A model generated the notes under the pieces. It searched no databases. It was not told where the DNA came from and worked only from the letters and a program-made list of their open reading frames with translations. Positions 33,880 through 52,842 of a stretch of DNA of 64,000 bases are shown here, piece after piece. The first letter of the stretch is position 1, and each line of letters begins with the position of its first letter. The stretch spans positions 15,713,852 to 15,777,851 of the forward strand of contig NC_080720.1 in NCBI RefSeq assembly GCF_019097595.1, in the 5' to 3' direction. This DNA is from Hemibagrus wyckioides (Eukaryota; Chordata; Actinopteri; Siluriformes; Bagridae). The translations under genes were made by a program, and so were the position numbers.

Positions 33880-34600
33880 ATTTACATGGATTGAGATCCT
33901 GAGCTGTGGATGTTCTTCCTGTGTCCATGTGAGTTTCCTCCACTTCTCTGGTTTTCTCTAGGTGTGAAAGTGTGGGAGAATATCTACCGATCAGGCATAA
34001 CATTATAACCAGGTGGCACAGCTGAAGTGTATAACCCTGATTATCTCCTCATCATGGCACCTGTTAGTGGGTGGGATATATTAGGCAGCAAGTGAACATT
34101 TTATCCTCAGAGTTGATGTGTTAGAAGCAGGAAAAATGGGCAAGCGTAAGGATTTGAGCGAGATTGAAAAGGGGCCAAATTGTGATGGCTCTGGATCAGA
34201 GCATCTCCAAAACTACAGCTCTTGTGGGGTGTACCCGGTCTGTAGTGGTCAGTATCTATCAAAAGTATCCTTTAAGTCCTTATGGCGGCCCGACCTCGCA
34301 ACTTAAAGGACTTAAAGGATCTGATGCTAACATCTCGGAGCCAGATAACACAGCACACCTTCAGGGATCTAGTGAAGTCCATGCCTTGACAGATCAGGGC
34401 TGTTTTAGCAGCAAAAGAGGGACCAACAGAATATTAGGCAGGTGGTCATAATGTTATGCTTGTTTATTGTATCTGCGCTCCCTATGATAGACTGATATCC
34501 TATCCAGGGTGTGTAAATTGCTGTGTGTCTGCTTAGGTGCTGGATCCACCACATTCTGGCCTATGATTAAACGGTTACAAAAAAAATGAATGAAGCTTTT
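33880..34600 (+). mobile_element. tRNA-derived SINE split by a Tc1-like insertion
   Basis: SINE body before the insertion: GTGTCCATGTGAGTTTCCTC and CTGGTTTTCTCTAGGTGTGA. SINE tail after it: TATCCTATCCAGGGTGTGTA, then GGATCCACCACATTCTGGCC and ATGAATGAA. The intervening 33987-34464 is Tc1 copy C. It is the same SINE family as 55108. Confidence 0.5.
33987..34464 (+). mobile_element. Non-autonomous Tc1-like element, CGATCAGGCATAACATTATGA family, copy C
   Basis: Left end CCGATCAGGCATAACATTAT after TA; right end TGGTCATAATGTTATGCTTG. Inside are the transposase N-terminus ([13 protein letters not shown], then a frameshift) fused by deletion to the 3' portion of the element. Lies in the presumed 5' UTR intron of the RING-SPRY gene. 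Confidence 0.65.
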
Positions 34601-34638
34601 TTTCTTGTATATGTACAGATCAAGTGTTCAACAAAGAG

Positions 34639-36123
34639 ATGGCTTCAAGCGTTTCTGAGAATCCTGTGGAACAGGAGTGTAGCTGCTGCATTTGTCTCCA
34701 CTCCTTTTCCAGTCCTGTAACGCTTCCTTGTGGACATTCATTCTGCCTCACATGTATGGAGAAGAGCAAGAGCGTTAAGGAAGGTTTATCTGACAATCAC
34801 TGTCCAACTTGCAGAGCAGAGTACCAGAATTCTGAATTTGCACTGAGGAACCTTAAACTGGAAAATACAACTGGAAATTACAAGGCAACCGTTCATGAAA
34901 CAGCTGAAGTTGCACCTCAGAGAGAGGTCGAAGTAGAAGTGATGGAACAAAAAGATGAGCCATCTTGTTCTACACAGGGAGAAGCTGAATGTGAAGCACT
35001 GCACTACACTGGTAAAGATGTTGCTGATCATTCAGATTGTATTGAAATGGATTTATCTGCTGAGCTAAGCAAATACAGATCTCGATTAACTCCTGTCATG
35101 ATGGATATCCAAGCCAAGATTGAGCTTGTGGATGATCTGCTGGCCAAGGCAAAGGAAAAAGAAGCAGCAGTCAAGACAGTAAACACAGACTTGAAGGCAG
35201 AAGTGAAGATGGTTCTGGAGGAGATGGTGGAGCTTCTGAGGAGCTACAGTACAGCAGGAATGGAGTTTCTAGAGGCCCAGTTAAGGCCTAGAGAAGAGGT
35301 GTGGGAGACCAGCGTTCAAACACTCTCAGACCTCCATAGGCAGCTTAAGGAAACAGAGCTACAGGTTAACACCTTGTTGGAAGAGCAAGATCAGGCTAAA
35401 ATTTGTAAACAGATTCCAGAGGTTGAGAAACATGCCACAAGCCTGATTGTAGAAACTCAGAAAATTGGAGCAAATGCTGAAAACATCAACATGAGCCACA
35501 TGTGTGAGGAAATGGAACACCGCAATTCTGACCTCCGTCTCAAACTTGGAGCTGCCCAGCGCCGTTTACGAAATATTCTCAACCCCTCTGAGATGACATT
35601 TGACTGTGAGACTTTGCATCCCTGCCTGGTGCTGTCGGAGGATCGTAAAACTGTGGCCTTCAGTGTTGTCAAACAACCATATCCAGCTGGACCACAGAGA
35701 TTCACCAATTACTTTCAGGCTCTGAGTTCCCAAAGTTTCTACAAAGGAGAACACTGCTGGATTCTGCAAGCGGAAGGTTGTCCATGGGTTCTGGGGCTGT
35801 GCTATGGGGGGCTGCCCCGCTCTGGTTCTGAAAGTGGTCTAGAAAGCAGAAGTGAAGCTTGGTGCCTAATGTGGTACGATAATCTCCTTAGAGCCTATGA
35901 AGGAGGAAGAGAAACCCCGCTCAAGCGTACCCCTTTTTTCCAGAAGCTGGAGATCCACCTTAGCTTCAGCAAAAATTGTGTAACATTCTCTAGCATAAGC
36001 AATGTTACTGGAGCTAAAACTCATCTCCATACCTTTAATGTAAACTTCACTGAGCCTGTCTATTTGGCTGTGAGAATGATGTCTGGTCAGCCAAAAGCTC
36101 GAATAACATGTAATAGCGTGTAA
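34639..36123 (+). CDS. RING / coiled-coil / PRY-SPRY E3 ubiquitin ligase, TRIM- or RNF135-like
   Basis: A single-exon, 494-residue protein. The N-terminal C3HC4 RING uses Cys16, Cys19, Cys31, His33, Cys36, Cys39, Cys55 and Cys58 (CCICLHSFSSPVTLPCGHSF) and would recruit E2-ubiquitin. A linker and coiled coil of about 120-310 follow (MVLEEMVELLRSYSTAGMEF and heptad-like repeats), then PRY-SPRY from about 313 to the end (LHPCLVLSEDRKTVAF, GEHCWILQAEGCPWVLGLCY). No B-box is recognisable; the Cys/His residues at about 110-130 do not fit that spacing. RING plus PRY-SPRY without a B-box is the layout of RNF135 (Riplet) and some fish TRIM relatives that act in antiviral signalling, but orthology is not shown. 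The start ATG at 34639 (GAGATGG) lies 19 bases after an acceptor; codons upstream in the frame lack ATG. Confidence 0.85.
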   Translation: MASSVSENPVEQECSCCICLHSFSSPVTLPCGHSFCLTCMEKSKSVKEGLSDNHCPTCRAEYQNSEFALRNLKLENTTGNYKATVHETAEVAPQREVEVEVMEQKDEPSCSTQGEAECEALHYTGKDVADHSDCIEMDLSAELSKYRSRLTPVMMDIQAKIELVDDLLAKAKEKEAAVKTVNTDLKAEVKMVLEEMVELLRSYSTAGMEFLEAQLRPREEVWETSVQTLSDLHRQLKETELQVNTLLEEQDQAKICKQIPEVEKHATSLIVETQKIGANAENINMSHMCEEMEHRNSDLRLKLGAAQRRLRNILNPSEMTFDCETLHPCLVLSEDRKTVAFSVVKQPYPAGPQRFTNYFQALSSQSFYKGEHCWILQAEGCPWVLGLCYGGLPRSGSESGLESRSEAWCLMWYDNLLRAYEGGRETPLKRTPFFQKLEIHLSFSKNCVTFSSISNVTGAKTHLHTFNVNFTEPVYLAVRMMSGQPKARITCNSV

Positions 36124-36281
36124 TGTTAAATCCGTCTCATAGCATCAGCTTCTGCGGGTCTGTGGAATTTCACATGTTCTTGTGTGCACACACAAACCTC
36201 CTAATTATTATTGTGAATTTGTAAAATTAAGAAAAAAGGTGAGTGTCATGCCATGAAAGGAACAATTAAACAATTTCAAAA

Positions 36282-36287
36282 AATAAA
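36282..36287 (+). terminator. Polyadenylation signal of the RING-SPRY gene
   Basis: AATAAA 159 bases after the stop codon; the only canonical signal close behind this gene. Confidence 0.5.
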
Positions 36288-36298
36288 ATCTTAATCTT

Positions 36299-36312
36299 CC
36301 TCCTCTTCTTCT

Positions 36313-36353
<41 letters not shown>

Positions 36354-36390
36354 TTATTATTATTAATAGTAGTAGTAGTAGTAGTAGTAC
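36299..36390. repeat. Compound (CTT)n(ATT)n(AGT)n microsatellite
   Basis: Three adjacent trinucleotide repeats, first pure pyrimidine, then ATT, then AGT. Confidence 0.9.
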
Positions 36391-36709
36391 TTGTAGTAGT
36401 AGGACTATGTAAACTGATGTTACCTGATTTGTAATTGTTTGTCATTTCTCACAAGGTCACATCACTGTATCATTACACTACACCATTTTTCCATCAGTAG
36501 TTAGAATCTGAATTTTTGTGGACTAGGAATGTCTTAAACTGTCTTTAAAACAGTTCCTTAAATCAGTTGCTAAAGAATTACCGAATCACTGGATCAACAC
36601 TCGCATCAGTTACCATCTGATGGAATGTCTAAGCTATTTGTTTCTATTTGTATCTGCTATAAATGCTGTTTTAACTCTACATGACAAACATTGCTTTCCA
36701 TCAGAAACA

Positions 36710-36955
36710 GAAACAAGCAATGGCCTTTATTTGTCACATATACATTACAGCACAGTGAGATTCTTTCTTCGCATATCCAAGCCTTGGAGGTTGGGGTCAG
36801 AGCACAGGGTCAGCCATGATACAGCACCCCTGGAGCAAAGAGGGTTAAGGGCCTTGCTCAAGGGCCCAACAGTGGCAACTTGGCGGTGCTGGGGCTTGAA
36901 CCCCTGATTTTCCGGTCAATGACCCAGAGCCTTAACCACTTCAGCCACCACCACC
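36710..36955 (-). mobile_element. tRNA-derived SINE (second family), minus orientation
   Basis: The minus strand begins with a tRNA-like promoter: A-box TGGCTGAAGTGG and B-box GGTTCAAGCCC (about 36893-36903). It continues through CTTGAGCAAGGCCCTTAACC to the tail TGTATATGTGACAAATAAAG at about 36718. The body is almost intact, so it is a fairly young copy. It differs from the SINE family at 55108. Confidence 0.8.
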
Positions 36956-36959
36956 ATTT

Positions 36960-38660
36960 ATTTTATTATAATATTAATATTAATATATGTTATTTAATAT
37001 AATAATTAATCATTTATTTATTAAATCACCCAAATAGCTTAGATTTAACTAGTATATCACCGTAATATAACAAATAACAAGAAGCTGCATATAGAGTTAA
37101 GTGAATCCTGGCACACATGCAAATTTATTGCCTTTACAACTTTCCAGCAATAAAAATAGTATAAATAATAAATACATGCACAATGGCTATGCAAAATAAG
37201 GGAAAGTCCAGAGCAGCAATCCTCCTTATTACTTTACATCTGCTTCTGAAGCATTGTAAAAATTTGGAGCGATTTAATGATCCCACTGCTAGAGCAGTTC
37301 TACTGCATTATAACAGTAAGTTCCCTTAGTAAGACCTTATTTATACATTTTATGGATCTAGTATATAGATAACTTCAATTACCAATTACATTTGCACAGC
37401 TTTTAAAGATACTTTTTAAACCCGTAACTATATTAACTTCATTTTTAAGCTTGACAATTGAAAGCCACATTCCCGATCGACCTTTGACAGACCCAACGTT
37501 ATCATTTAACATTAATCATTGGCATTAATGATTAATTATTGGCAATAATTCACTTCTGAAGACATGAAGAGAGAAATTTAAAATCAATACTTTAGGGATA
37601 GGTATGCCTTCATGGCAAATATTTAGTAACAAACAAGAGTTCAACTGATGATAATGTCCACAATCTGCTACTCAGTAACACAGAACAGGTCAGGGTCATA
37701 CAAAGTGATGTCAAGATAAAAAAATAATACCAAAGTACAAATCCAGAGAATAGTTTAAAATGGCAGGCAAAGATTGAGACACAGTAAGGCTCTGTAGAAC
37801 TCATCAGATTAACAAAGGGAAGTGTCAGAAACAATCACACAGCATTTACCAGATTAGTAACAATTGACATGATTCACAACATGAGTCTATATACTGTGGG
37901 AACAGGAAGTGAAAATGACAATGATGAGTCCTCAAGTCCCTGATTACAAGGGAGGATGCCCTCTGGTGGCATTGAGGTAAAATATGAAGCATTCTCATTT
38001 CGGGATTTGTCTGCTCCACAATCCCACAACTATCCAGCTATATACATCTACAACCCTTCTCTGTCTAATGGGAAGCTACACTGGAGAAGATGGAGGAGGT
38101 CATGTTCCTTTCAACAAGCATCCAGAGTCAAGCATCTTCTGGGTGCTGTGATGCAGCCTGACGCATAGTGAAGTTAAAACTCTGAAGTGGATTATTTTCC
38201 ATTGAAGGCATATCCCAAAAGTGTGTGTTTTATTCCCTATTTAGCAGAAATGGTGAAGGAATGATAGTAAGGTAGGTAGGTTATATTGTTTACCATGTAT
38301 ATTGCTGTGTAGCTTTAGATATCCTCATTAAAGTCACCTTGCATTTCGATTCCAGGGCTTTCTTTTGCTTGTTGCTTGACATATTTAACCCCATATTTGT
38401 CATGAGCCTGCCTAGAGCATTGACCAAAGTTATCAATTAGATTATGATTTAGCATCTGCATGTGTGTCAGATTTCTGGCAGATTTCAAGATTTCTGTACA
38501 ATACTAGGTGATGTGAGCTGTTAATATAGAAATGACTTTCTCAGAGTCATTTATTTGCATTTATCTTCAGTTACTGGTGGAGCCTTTCCTATCCTGTGAG
38601 TGATTTCCAATTCTGTAACACTCTATTGGTTTCATTACTTTTACTGCAAATGAAAAAATA
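36960..38660. other. Gene-free AT-rich stretch downstream of the RING-SPRY gene
   Basis: No exon, RNA gene or clear transposon was recognised. It contains AT-rich low complexity (36960-37060) and one exact CTCF-type motif at 37958. Much of it may be old, unrecognisable repeat. Confidence 0.4.
37958..37970 (-). promoter_or_regulatory. CTCF-type motif
   Basis: Plus strand GCCCTCTGGTGGC; the minus strand reads GCCACCAGAGGGC, an exact fit to the CTCF core. It sits in the gene-free stretch between the lpin3/RING-SPRY side and tpra1. Motif evidence only. Confidence 0.5.
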
Positions 38661-38664
38661 TGCA

Positions 38665-39115
38665 GTTTGGGGATGGCCCCTTCCTGTTCGGTGGAGGGAG
38701 GATTATGGTGTAGGGTTAGTTTTCCAGGGGTTGGCCTTGACCCCTTAGTTCCAGTAAAAGGAACTCTTAATGCTTCAGCATACCAAGATTTTGGACAATT
38801 TCATGCTCCCAACTTTGTGGGAACAGTTTGGGGATGACCCCTTCCTGTTCCAACATGACTGCACACCAGTGCACAAAGCAAGGTCCATAAAGACATGAAT
38901 AAGCGAGTTTGGTGTGGAGGAATTTCACAGAGTCCTGACCTCAACCTGATAGAACACCTTTGGGATGAATTAGAGCGGATAAGCCAGGCCTTCTCGTCCA
39001 ACATCAGTGCCTGACCTCAGAAATGTGCTTCTAGAGAGGAATGGTCAAAAAGTCCCATAAACACACTCCTAAACCTTGTGGAAAGCCTTCCCAGAAGAGT
39101 TGAAGATTTGTTTGA
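38665..39115 (+). mobile_element. Tc1 transposase fragment without ends
   Basis: Fragments of the same DD34E transposase as at 17063 (GTTCCAACATGACTGCACAC, then CAGTCCTGACCTCAACCTGA by similarity), with deletions and stops and no inverted repeats found. The block TGCAGTTTGGGGATGGCCCC at 38661 repeats sequence seen again at 38825, so the copy is rearranged. Confidence 0.7.
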
Positions 39116-39119
39116 GGTT

Positions 39120-41340
39120 TGTAATTAGACTGAACAAAGCGCTTAGTCTATCTATTTTAGATTCTCCTCCAAAGGCATTTTGAGGGGAAAAGGATAGTAA
39201 AGTAAATACTAGACATTGATTACATTTATTACACCTGTAACTGTAAAATGATGTATTACAGAGGTGTCAGTGAGGCGAGCTGAAAAATTCAGCCCAACTA
39301 AAGCAGGCAATTTCAGTGTAATCCCCGGACATAATCATCACTGATAGGCTGAATCAATCAACAGTCTGGCAAGAAATAAATCAGTACAGTTTCATACCAT
39401 TTTGTTCTTATAACCACTTGTAGTGCTCTTGGTTCCCCAGAAATCTAAAATAATGTGCCCGTGAGACAGCTTGAGAGCTGTGATTAGATTCTGATTGTTA
39501 CCATATTTCTTTTGAAATTGGAGGTCAGGAATGGAGCATGTAGTAGGACTTGACTAATTTCCACAATAACTAATAGCATTGATGATATTAGCTACTAGTG
39601 TAAATGAAGCTTGAATGAACACTAATTTGCCCAGTGTATCTTTGTCATGTTCAGTATCCTTGAGCAAAGTGACCACTATGCATTTGCTTGGTCCCAGGCT
39701 ATAGGTCCTTTGTTACCGGCCTGCAGCAGTAAGAACATTACACCTGCTTTGGAAGAAATCATCACAGTTAGTGCAGGTCACGAACAATCTTACCTGTTTG
39801 AGCCAGGATCAAGATTTTGGTCCTGGGGAAAAGAATGCAGACACAAAAACATGCAATCTCCGATCACCTTTTCAAGGCACAGTGGGTTGTTTGGAAAGAG
39901 AATATCAGGTACAACCATGAACTATATTTACAACCTATATTGATGTTCATTTGCTGTGACTGTAGAGGGGCAGGACAAATGTGTGCTAAGGAGCATCTAA
40001 TTGGATGCAAACTGGACAAGTACAGGATGAATCATCAAGATTTTATTTTCACACTTTCCTATAAAAAATTAATTTAAATTAATTAATTATTAAAATAATT
40101 TCCTGTAAAAAAGGTAATTAAAAAATGTTTATTTATTTATTTATTTATTGGCATGGGGACAATTAGAGATTAGTTAAGCACATCCAGAAAATGAAAAAAT
40201 AAATAAAAATAGCTTTAAAACATCACTTTTGATTTCATGGGGACTTTAGTTTACAATTGTTAACAACATATAATTGGAGAATAATATAATTAATATTGAA
40301 AGTAAAACTGAAATATTGTGCTGATGTATTATTTTTATCTCTGAATGACAGGGGATTTTAGCTCTTCTAACGTACTTATATCTGCTGCTGTAATAAACAC
40401 AAGTCTAGAGGCTTTTGTTGTATTTTTGCATATCTGGCAACCCTCTGCTGTCAGTTCTTCTCAGTGCTACGTTGGCTAACACACACACACACACACACAC
40501 ACACAGAGAGGTACCTGTTCATGTCGGTTATCGTGCTGCTGTTGGTATCAGCTGTAACCACCAGCACAGAAGGAAGAAAGGCTGCTATGTTGCTTGTTTA
40601 CAACACCACTGGTTCTGTGCAATACATATTTTCCTGATCTTAAATCAATTCAAGCTAAGGTAAGTCAGATTCTTCCCAGAGTAGCGGCTAATAATTAGCA
40701 TAGCTTACTACGCTACTAGCTGTACAGCATTTAGCAGTAAATATACAAGTTGGGAACTGGTTAGCTTGGATATTTAGCTTAGTTAAATACACAGCTGGTG
40801 AGGAATAGACACAGACAGATGAAAACTCTAATGTTGTGATATTCCACGAGGTATTTTCCTTCCATTTTGCTGCTATACCAAGTGACCGGTGTTGATTGTT
40901 GTGGTGAGTTTTTAGCACAAGCTAACGATAGCTGCATTACTCACTATTATGTAAACATCACGAGTTTTTCGGCTAGAAACAGAAACTTTAACTTTCCTAG
41001 ACAGCTAACAGTGCCAACACTGACATTTATGCAGTTTATTTTAGTTCAATCTTCGAAGGTCATCAATAAACCTGGGAGTAAACTGACAGTTATGCAATAT
41101 TAGCCAAAGAGCTAAAGGTAAAGGGGGAACTCAATAGTTTTATCTCCATGGCATGAACTATGATCTGAAGTAACGTAGCGTGAGTTATACTGGAACTGAG
41201 TTTCACAAGATATAGCCAATGTCCATTAGTATTTCTTTTCCGTTTTGTATTTTACATTCCTTGTGTTTTCTAATTTGATTTTATTTCCTAAAACACGATT
41301 GGGTGAAGCTCGAGTTTTTCTTAATGCACCTTTATGAAAG
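39120..41340. other. Gene-free stretch upstream of tpra1
   Basis: AT-rich DNA with a CA repeat at 40482-40505 and several short AT tracts (40060-40150). A non-coding tpra1 exon could lie here, but I found no convincing donor-promoter pair. No transposon was recognised. Confidence 0.4.
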
Positions 41341-41346
41341 CTGTTG

Positions 41347-41367
41347 GACGTCACCAGATGACGTCAC
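41347..41367. promoter_or_regulatory. Tandem cAMP-response elements, possible tpra1 promoter
   Basis: A half site (GGACGTCACC) is followed within about ten bases by the full palindrome TGACGTCA (41359-41366). The pair lies about 1.6 kb upstream of the tpra1 coding start. No TATA box or confirmed first exon is visible, so the link to tpra1 is inferred from position. Confidence 0.35.
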
Positions 41368-41473
41368 GAACACGTTTACATGTTTGTTGAATCGTTGTGG
41401 TCATTTACTGATCATGAGGATGGAAGATTTTACTGAAGACTTTGAATAGAAGTATTATCAGAATGGAATGCTA

Positions 41474-42215
41474 CACTATATTGCCAAAAGTTTTGGGACA
41501 CCCCTCCAAATCGTTGAATTCAGGTGTTTGTTTTTCAGAGGCTGGGTTCGGCCCCTTAGTTCCAGTGAAAGGAACTCTTAATGTTTCAGCATACCAAGAC
41601 ATTTTGGACAATTTCATGCTCCCAACTTTGTGGGAACAGTTTGGGGATGACCCCTTCCTGTTCCAACATGACTGTACACCAGTGCACAAAGCAAGGTCCA
41701 TAAAGACATGGATGTGGAGGAACGTGACTGGTCTGCACCTCAACCTGATAGAACACTTTTGGGATGAATTAGAGTGGAGACTGTGAGACAGACCTTCTCG
41801 TCCAACATCAGTGCCTGACTTCACAAATGCACTTCTAGAGAGGAACGGTCAAAAATTCCCATAAACACTCTCCTAAACCTTGTGGAAAGCCTTCCCAGAA
41901 GAGTTGAAGCAGTGATAGCTGCAAAGGGCGGGCCAACTCCATATTAAATTCATGTGCATGTGAAGGCAGGCATCCCAGTTTTGGCCTGGCTCGCAGTCTG
42001 TGCTGTAATTCATCCCTAAGGAGTTCTGTAAGGTTGAGGTTAGAAGTCTGTGAAGTTCGTCCACACCAAACTCGTTCATCCATGTCTTTATGGACCTTGC
42101 TTTGTGCGCTATTGCGCAGTCATGTTGGAACAAGAAGGGGTCATCCCCAAACTGTTCCCACAAAGTTGGGAGCATGATATTGTCCAAAATGTCTTGGTAT
42201 GCTGAAACATTGAAG
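41474..42215. mobile_element. Foldback Tc1 derivative, copy 1 (right end lost)
   Basis: Starts after TA with CACTATATTGCCAAAAGT. The left arm reads Tc1 transposase forward (ACTGTACACCAGTGCACAAA at about 41669) and the right arm reads it backward (TTTGTGCGCTATTGCGCAGT at about 42101), so the two halves fold on each other. The turn is at about 41965-41990 (CATCCCAGTTTTGGCCTGGC). The same turn occurs in the element at 48710. The right terminal repeat is missing; the sequence stops at GTATGCTGAAACATTGAAG. Confidence 0.75.
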
Positions 42216-42229
42216 AACTTTGAATAGAG

Positions 42230-42925
42230 TTTTATTATAATTAAACTTTGGTAAAAAAATCAGTAGAGTAGAGTTTTATATCCTAACTAAATAGGCAGCA
42301 TATATGATGTTTTATTAGAATAAAATAGGAAGTCGTCATCTTTGGTCATGGCACCACAAATATTTTATAGAATACTAGGATTTTTAAGAACTCAGGTAAA
42401 AAGAAGCAGTGGAGACTCCACCCAAGAATGCTAAATAATCAATTCACAGAAAACTGCACTGTGTCAATAAGTACACACATTTTAAAAAAAATGCATTTAT
42501 GTGGAGCATCTGCCATGAAAGTCCATGTTACTATTATAGAAATGATAACGATCGGATGAGTGCAAATAATATAAACTTTCCGAAGTGCTGTCAGAGCCTA
42601 ATCAACTTCTTCAGACCAAATTAGATCCAAGCATCCAACAGCACTGTCATATATCCAGCTGTTATCTTTTCATCTGTGTTACACAAGTCATGTTAGCTAG
42701 CTAAGTTTGTTGTCTTTTTGCGCAGCTAACACTGTCTCATGTGCATGTGCAGCCTGACAAACCTATACTAGGTAGCTAGTATTTTATTTTATTTTATTTA
42801 TTCAATCAATAGCCACGTTTATGCCTGGAACACTGGACACAAGGCAGGGAAGCACTTTGATTGTTAACTCGCATGGACTTCCATGTACAATGTGTGATTA
42901 AACGTGTGTTTAGTGTGTGAATGCA
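42230..42925. other. tpra1 upstream region
   Basis: No coding potential. A minus-oriented SINE scrap (GCCTGGAACACTGGACACAA, about 42822) lies near the right end. The acceptor ATGCAG at 42926 directly precedes the tpra1 start codon, so a non-coding exon must lie upstream, but it could not be placed. Confidence 0.4.
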
Positions 42926-42927
42926 GG

Positions 42928-49761
<6,834 letters not shown>

Positions 49762-51002
49762 AGGAGGGAACAGGAAGGACGGGAGAATAAAAGAACTGGC
49801 CAAATTTGACCAATTAATGACTGACTCTCACCCAGTGAACTGCATTCCCTTTAACGCAATGAATAGGCTTTGGATTTGAACTCAGCTTGCATGACAGCTT
49901 AGTATATCACAATTCGTCTTTCTTTTTTTTTTTCACTAGTGCTTTTTAAATACTCCTGTATAATTTCAGTGCATTACGATGCCTGCGCAACACCTAGAGT
50001 ATAACTGAAGGAGTAGTCAGGAGCTCAGACGGCTTGGTAGGTATTGAGCTCAGCTGAATGACGAGCTGCAGAACAGGTATTGCAAAATACTGTGCACTGA
50101 GTTGTGAGTTTTTCTTTCTTTTTCTTTTCTTTTAAATCATGGAAATAGACACATTTAGCTATATCGTGCTAATCTGTGCTTGGATCCACTGTTTCCGTGC
50201 TCGCTTCTGTGTTCACTTCTATTTTTATTTATTTTAGTGATTATGCTACTTATATTTTACCCTGATCCATTATCATTCCATTTTTCCATTTAAGAAACAA
50301 ATCAGATAAGTAATCATTTCAGGGTTGGGTTTTTTTTTTTGGTCCATCTTTGGTATTTCTATGGCTTTAACAACAAAAAATATATATATTTGAGTTTTAA
50401 AACTTTTTGTATTTAACAGTGAAACTCCAGAGTCTTATAACATGCACTGCATATTTTACATCGAAATAAGAATGATTTATTAATGGGTGATGGCAATACC
50501 AGATCTTTTATGTTCAGAAATTGAAAAGTAGCCAGAGTTATATGTTTTTGGTTTTTTTTGTTTTTTTTTTCAGTATGTTCTGAATGAATGAATGAATTTC
50601 ATGCCTTTGCTCAATGCACAATACCTGCATTCTCAAGAATAAGTACCGAGATGGTAAACTGAGCATAATTTAATGCACACACACTAACACTTAAGATGCT
50701 TTTAAAACCAGGTTCTGCTTATCAGTTACTAAAAAGACTTCCAGTAGAAATCTCCCTGGAAGGCCAGAGCACAGTAATACTCCATCGAATATTACATGTA
50801 GAAAAGTGGATCGTCTCCACAAAATGCTGTCATACAGTGTTCATGAAAAGGTTATTTTTCCATGTATGTACATAGTTGCAAAAACTATTGTATATTTTCC
50901 TGCCTGTAGTCCTGTAGCCTGTTTACTGTGGCAGTGCACGTTGCACCTCATCGCATCCTACACCTGAATGCTGGTTTTGTAAGATGGTGACTGAAATGAG
51001 TC

Positions 51003-51008
51003 ATTAAA
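51003..51008 (+). terminator. Candidate tpra1 polyadenylation signal (ATTAAA)
   Basis: ATTAAA about 1.24 kb after the stop codon, followed by TGTGTGATAACAATGTGTGA. The stretch 49762-51030 has no coding content and looks like 3' UTR. An AATAAA at about 49785 is an alternative, very short end. Confidence 0.4.
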
Positions 51009-51149
51009 ACTGTGTGATAACAATGTGTGATTTATTATCCAGCACTATTTTTGAACACGCCTGAAACATTAAAAAATGTTCAGCACACAAACTGGTTACA
51101 AATTGTACGAAAAGCAGCCGGCAGTAAGTGATCCCTGCTTGATTTAGTT

Positions 51150-51571
51150 TTGCTGTGTATAGGGCTTTCTATTTAATCTATCAGTCTTATATAGTTGTTG
51201 ACTTCTGCACACTGTGCTCCTCAGCATGCGCTGACCCCGCTCTGTGATTTTACGTGGCCTACCACTTTGTGGCTGAGTTTCTGTCATTCCTGATTGCTTC
51301 CACTTTGTTATAATACCACTAACAGTTGACGGTGGAATATTTAGTAGTAAGGAAATTTCACGAATGGAATTACTACACAGGTGGCAACCTATCACAGTAC
51401 CAGACTTGAATTCACTGAGCTCCTGAGAGCGACCCATTCTTTCACAAATATTTGTAGAAGCAGTCTGCATGTCCAGGTGCTTGATTTTATACACCTGTGG
51501 CCATGGAAGTGATTGAAATATCTGAATTCACTGATTTGGAGGGGTGTCCCAAAACTTTTGGCAATATAGTG
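51150..51571 (-). mobile_element. Tc1 5' fragment, minus orientation
   Basis: The right end is the terminal repeat ACTATATTGCCAAAAGTTTT in complement. Reading leftward, the element leader and the transposase N-terminus follow ([20 protein letters not shown] to about residue 85), then it breaks off near 51170. The catalytic part and the other end are missing. The termini match the foldback elements (AGTTTTGGGACACC type) rather than the intact element at 16929. Confidence 0.8.
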
Positions 51572-51599
51572 TGTTGGATTTTAGTGTTACTAATGTGTC

Positions 51600-51935
51600 A
51601 GCTACATAAGCTATACCTCCGTGCTGTGCTCCCTCCATTGGCTCCCAGTATGTGGCTGAATCAGATTTCAAACACTGATGCTTGCTTACACAGCCAAAAG
51701 CAGACCATCACCCTCTTACCTTAAAACTCTCAACACTCTCTGCACTGCATCTCGCTCCCTCAGATCTTCCAGCACTACTCAAATCTCTCAGGGTACAAGG
51801 TATGCTTGCATCAAGACTCTTTTCTCTTCTGGCACCTAGAGTATATAGTGGAATGAACTTCCCCTAGAGGTCAAAACAGGTGAAGACTTAGCTCTCCCTG
51901 AAATACTTAAACTAGAACTTGTTTTTATTGTTTAA
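51600..51935 (+). mobile_element. LINE reverse-transcriptase C-terminal fragment, degraded
   Basis: Broken frames still read like the end of a fish non-LTR retrotransposon ORF (LPPLAPSMWLNQISNT, then SLLAPRVYSGMNFP). No domain is complete. Family not assigned. Confidence 0.45.
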
Positions 51936-52017
51936 AAAGATTTGTTTCTGTGTGCTACATTTCCTCCAAGCAGAGATTTAGACTGAATCCTTAGTGTGTA
52001 ACCTAGATAGATATGTA

Positions 52018-52470
<453 letters not shown>

Positions 52471-52842
52471 GGCTGTTTTGGCAGCAGACAGGGGACAGGT
52501 ACCAGCAAGTTTTGAGTAGATACCAGCACGTTTTGTGCAGACCTAGCAAACCAGTACTGATGTATTTATTCATTGATAGAGACTTTTGTATGTCGCTCTG
52601 GATTAGGTTACCTGCCTTAAATTTAAATGTTTTATATATAAATATGTCTGTTATCGCCTGACAGGTTACATGAATCAGCAATCTAAAGAAATCAGCCCAA
52701 AATATAGACATTTCTTAACAGCAATAATCTTATGTAAATGCCAAAATACTTCATGTGTTCATTTTTGAACGGCAAGCTAACTCTTTTATAGCCATGTCTA
52801 GGTTGACAGCTTGGATGAGTCTAGTGCACAGTCCTGCTTCTC

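Noticed and set aside
34624..34638. Start of the RING protein five codons upstream
   Set aside because: The codon there is GTG, not ATG; the first ATG in frame is at 34639.
36893..36903. Functional tRNA gene (B-box GGTTCAAGCCC)
   Set aside because: The sequence continues into a typical SINE body and tail and cannot fold into a full cloverleaf.
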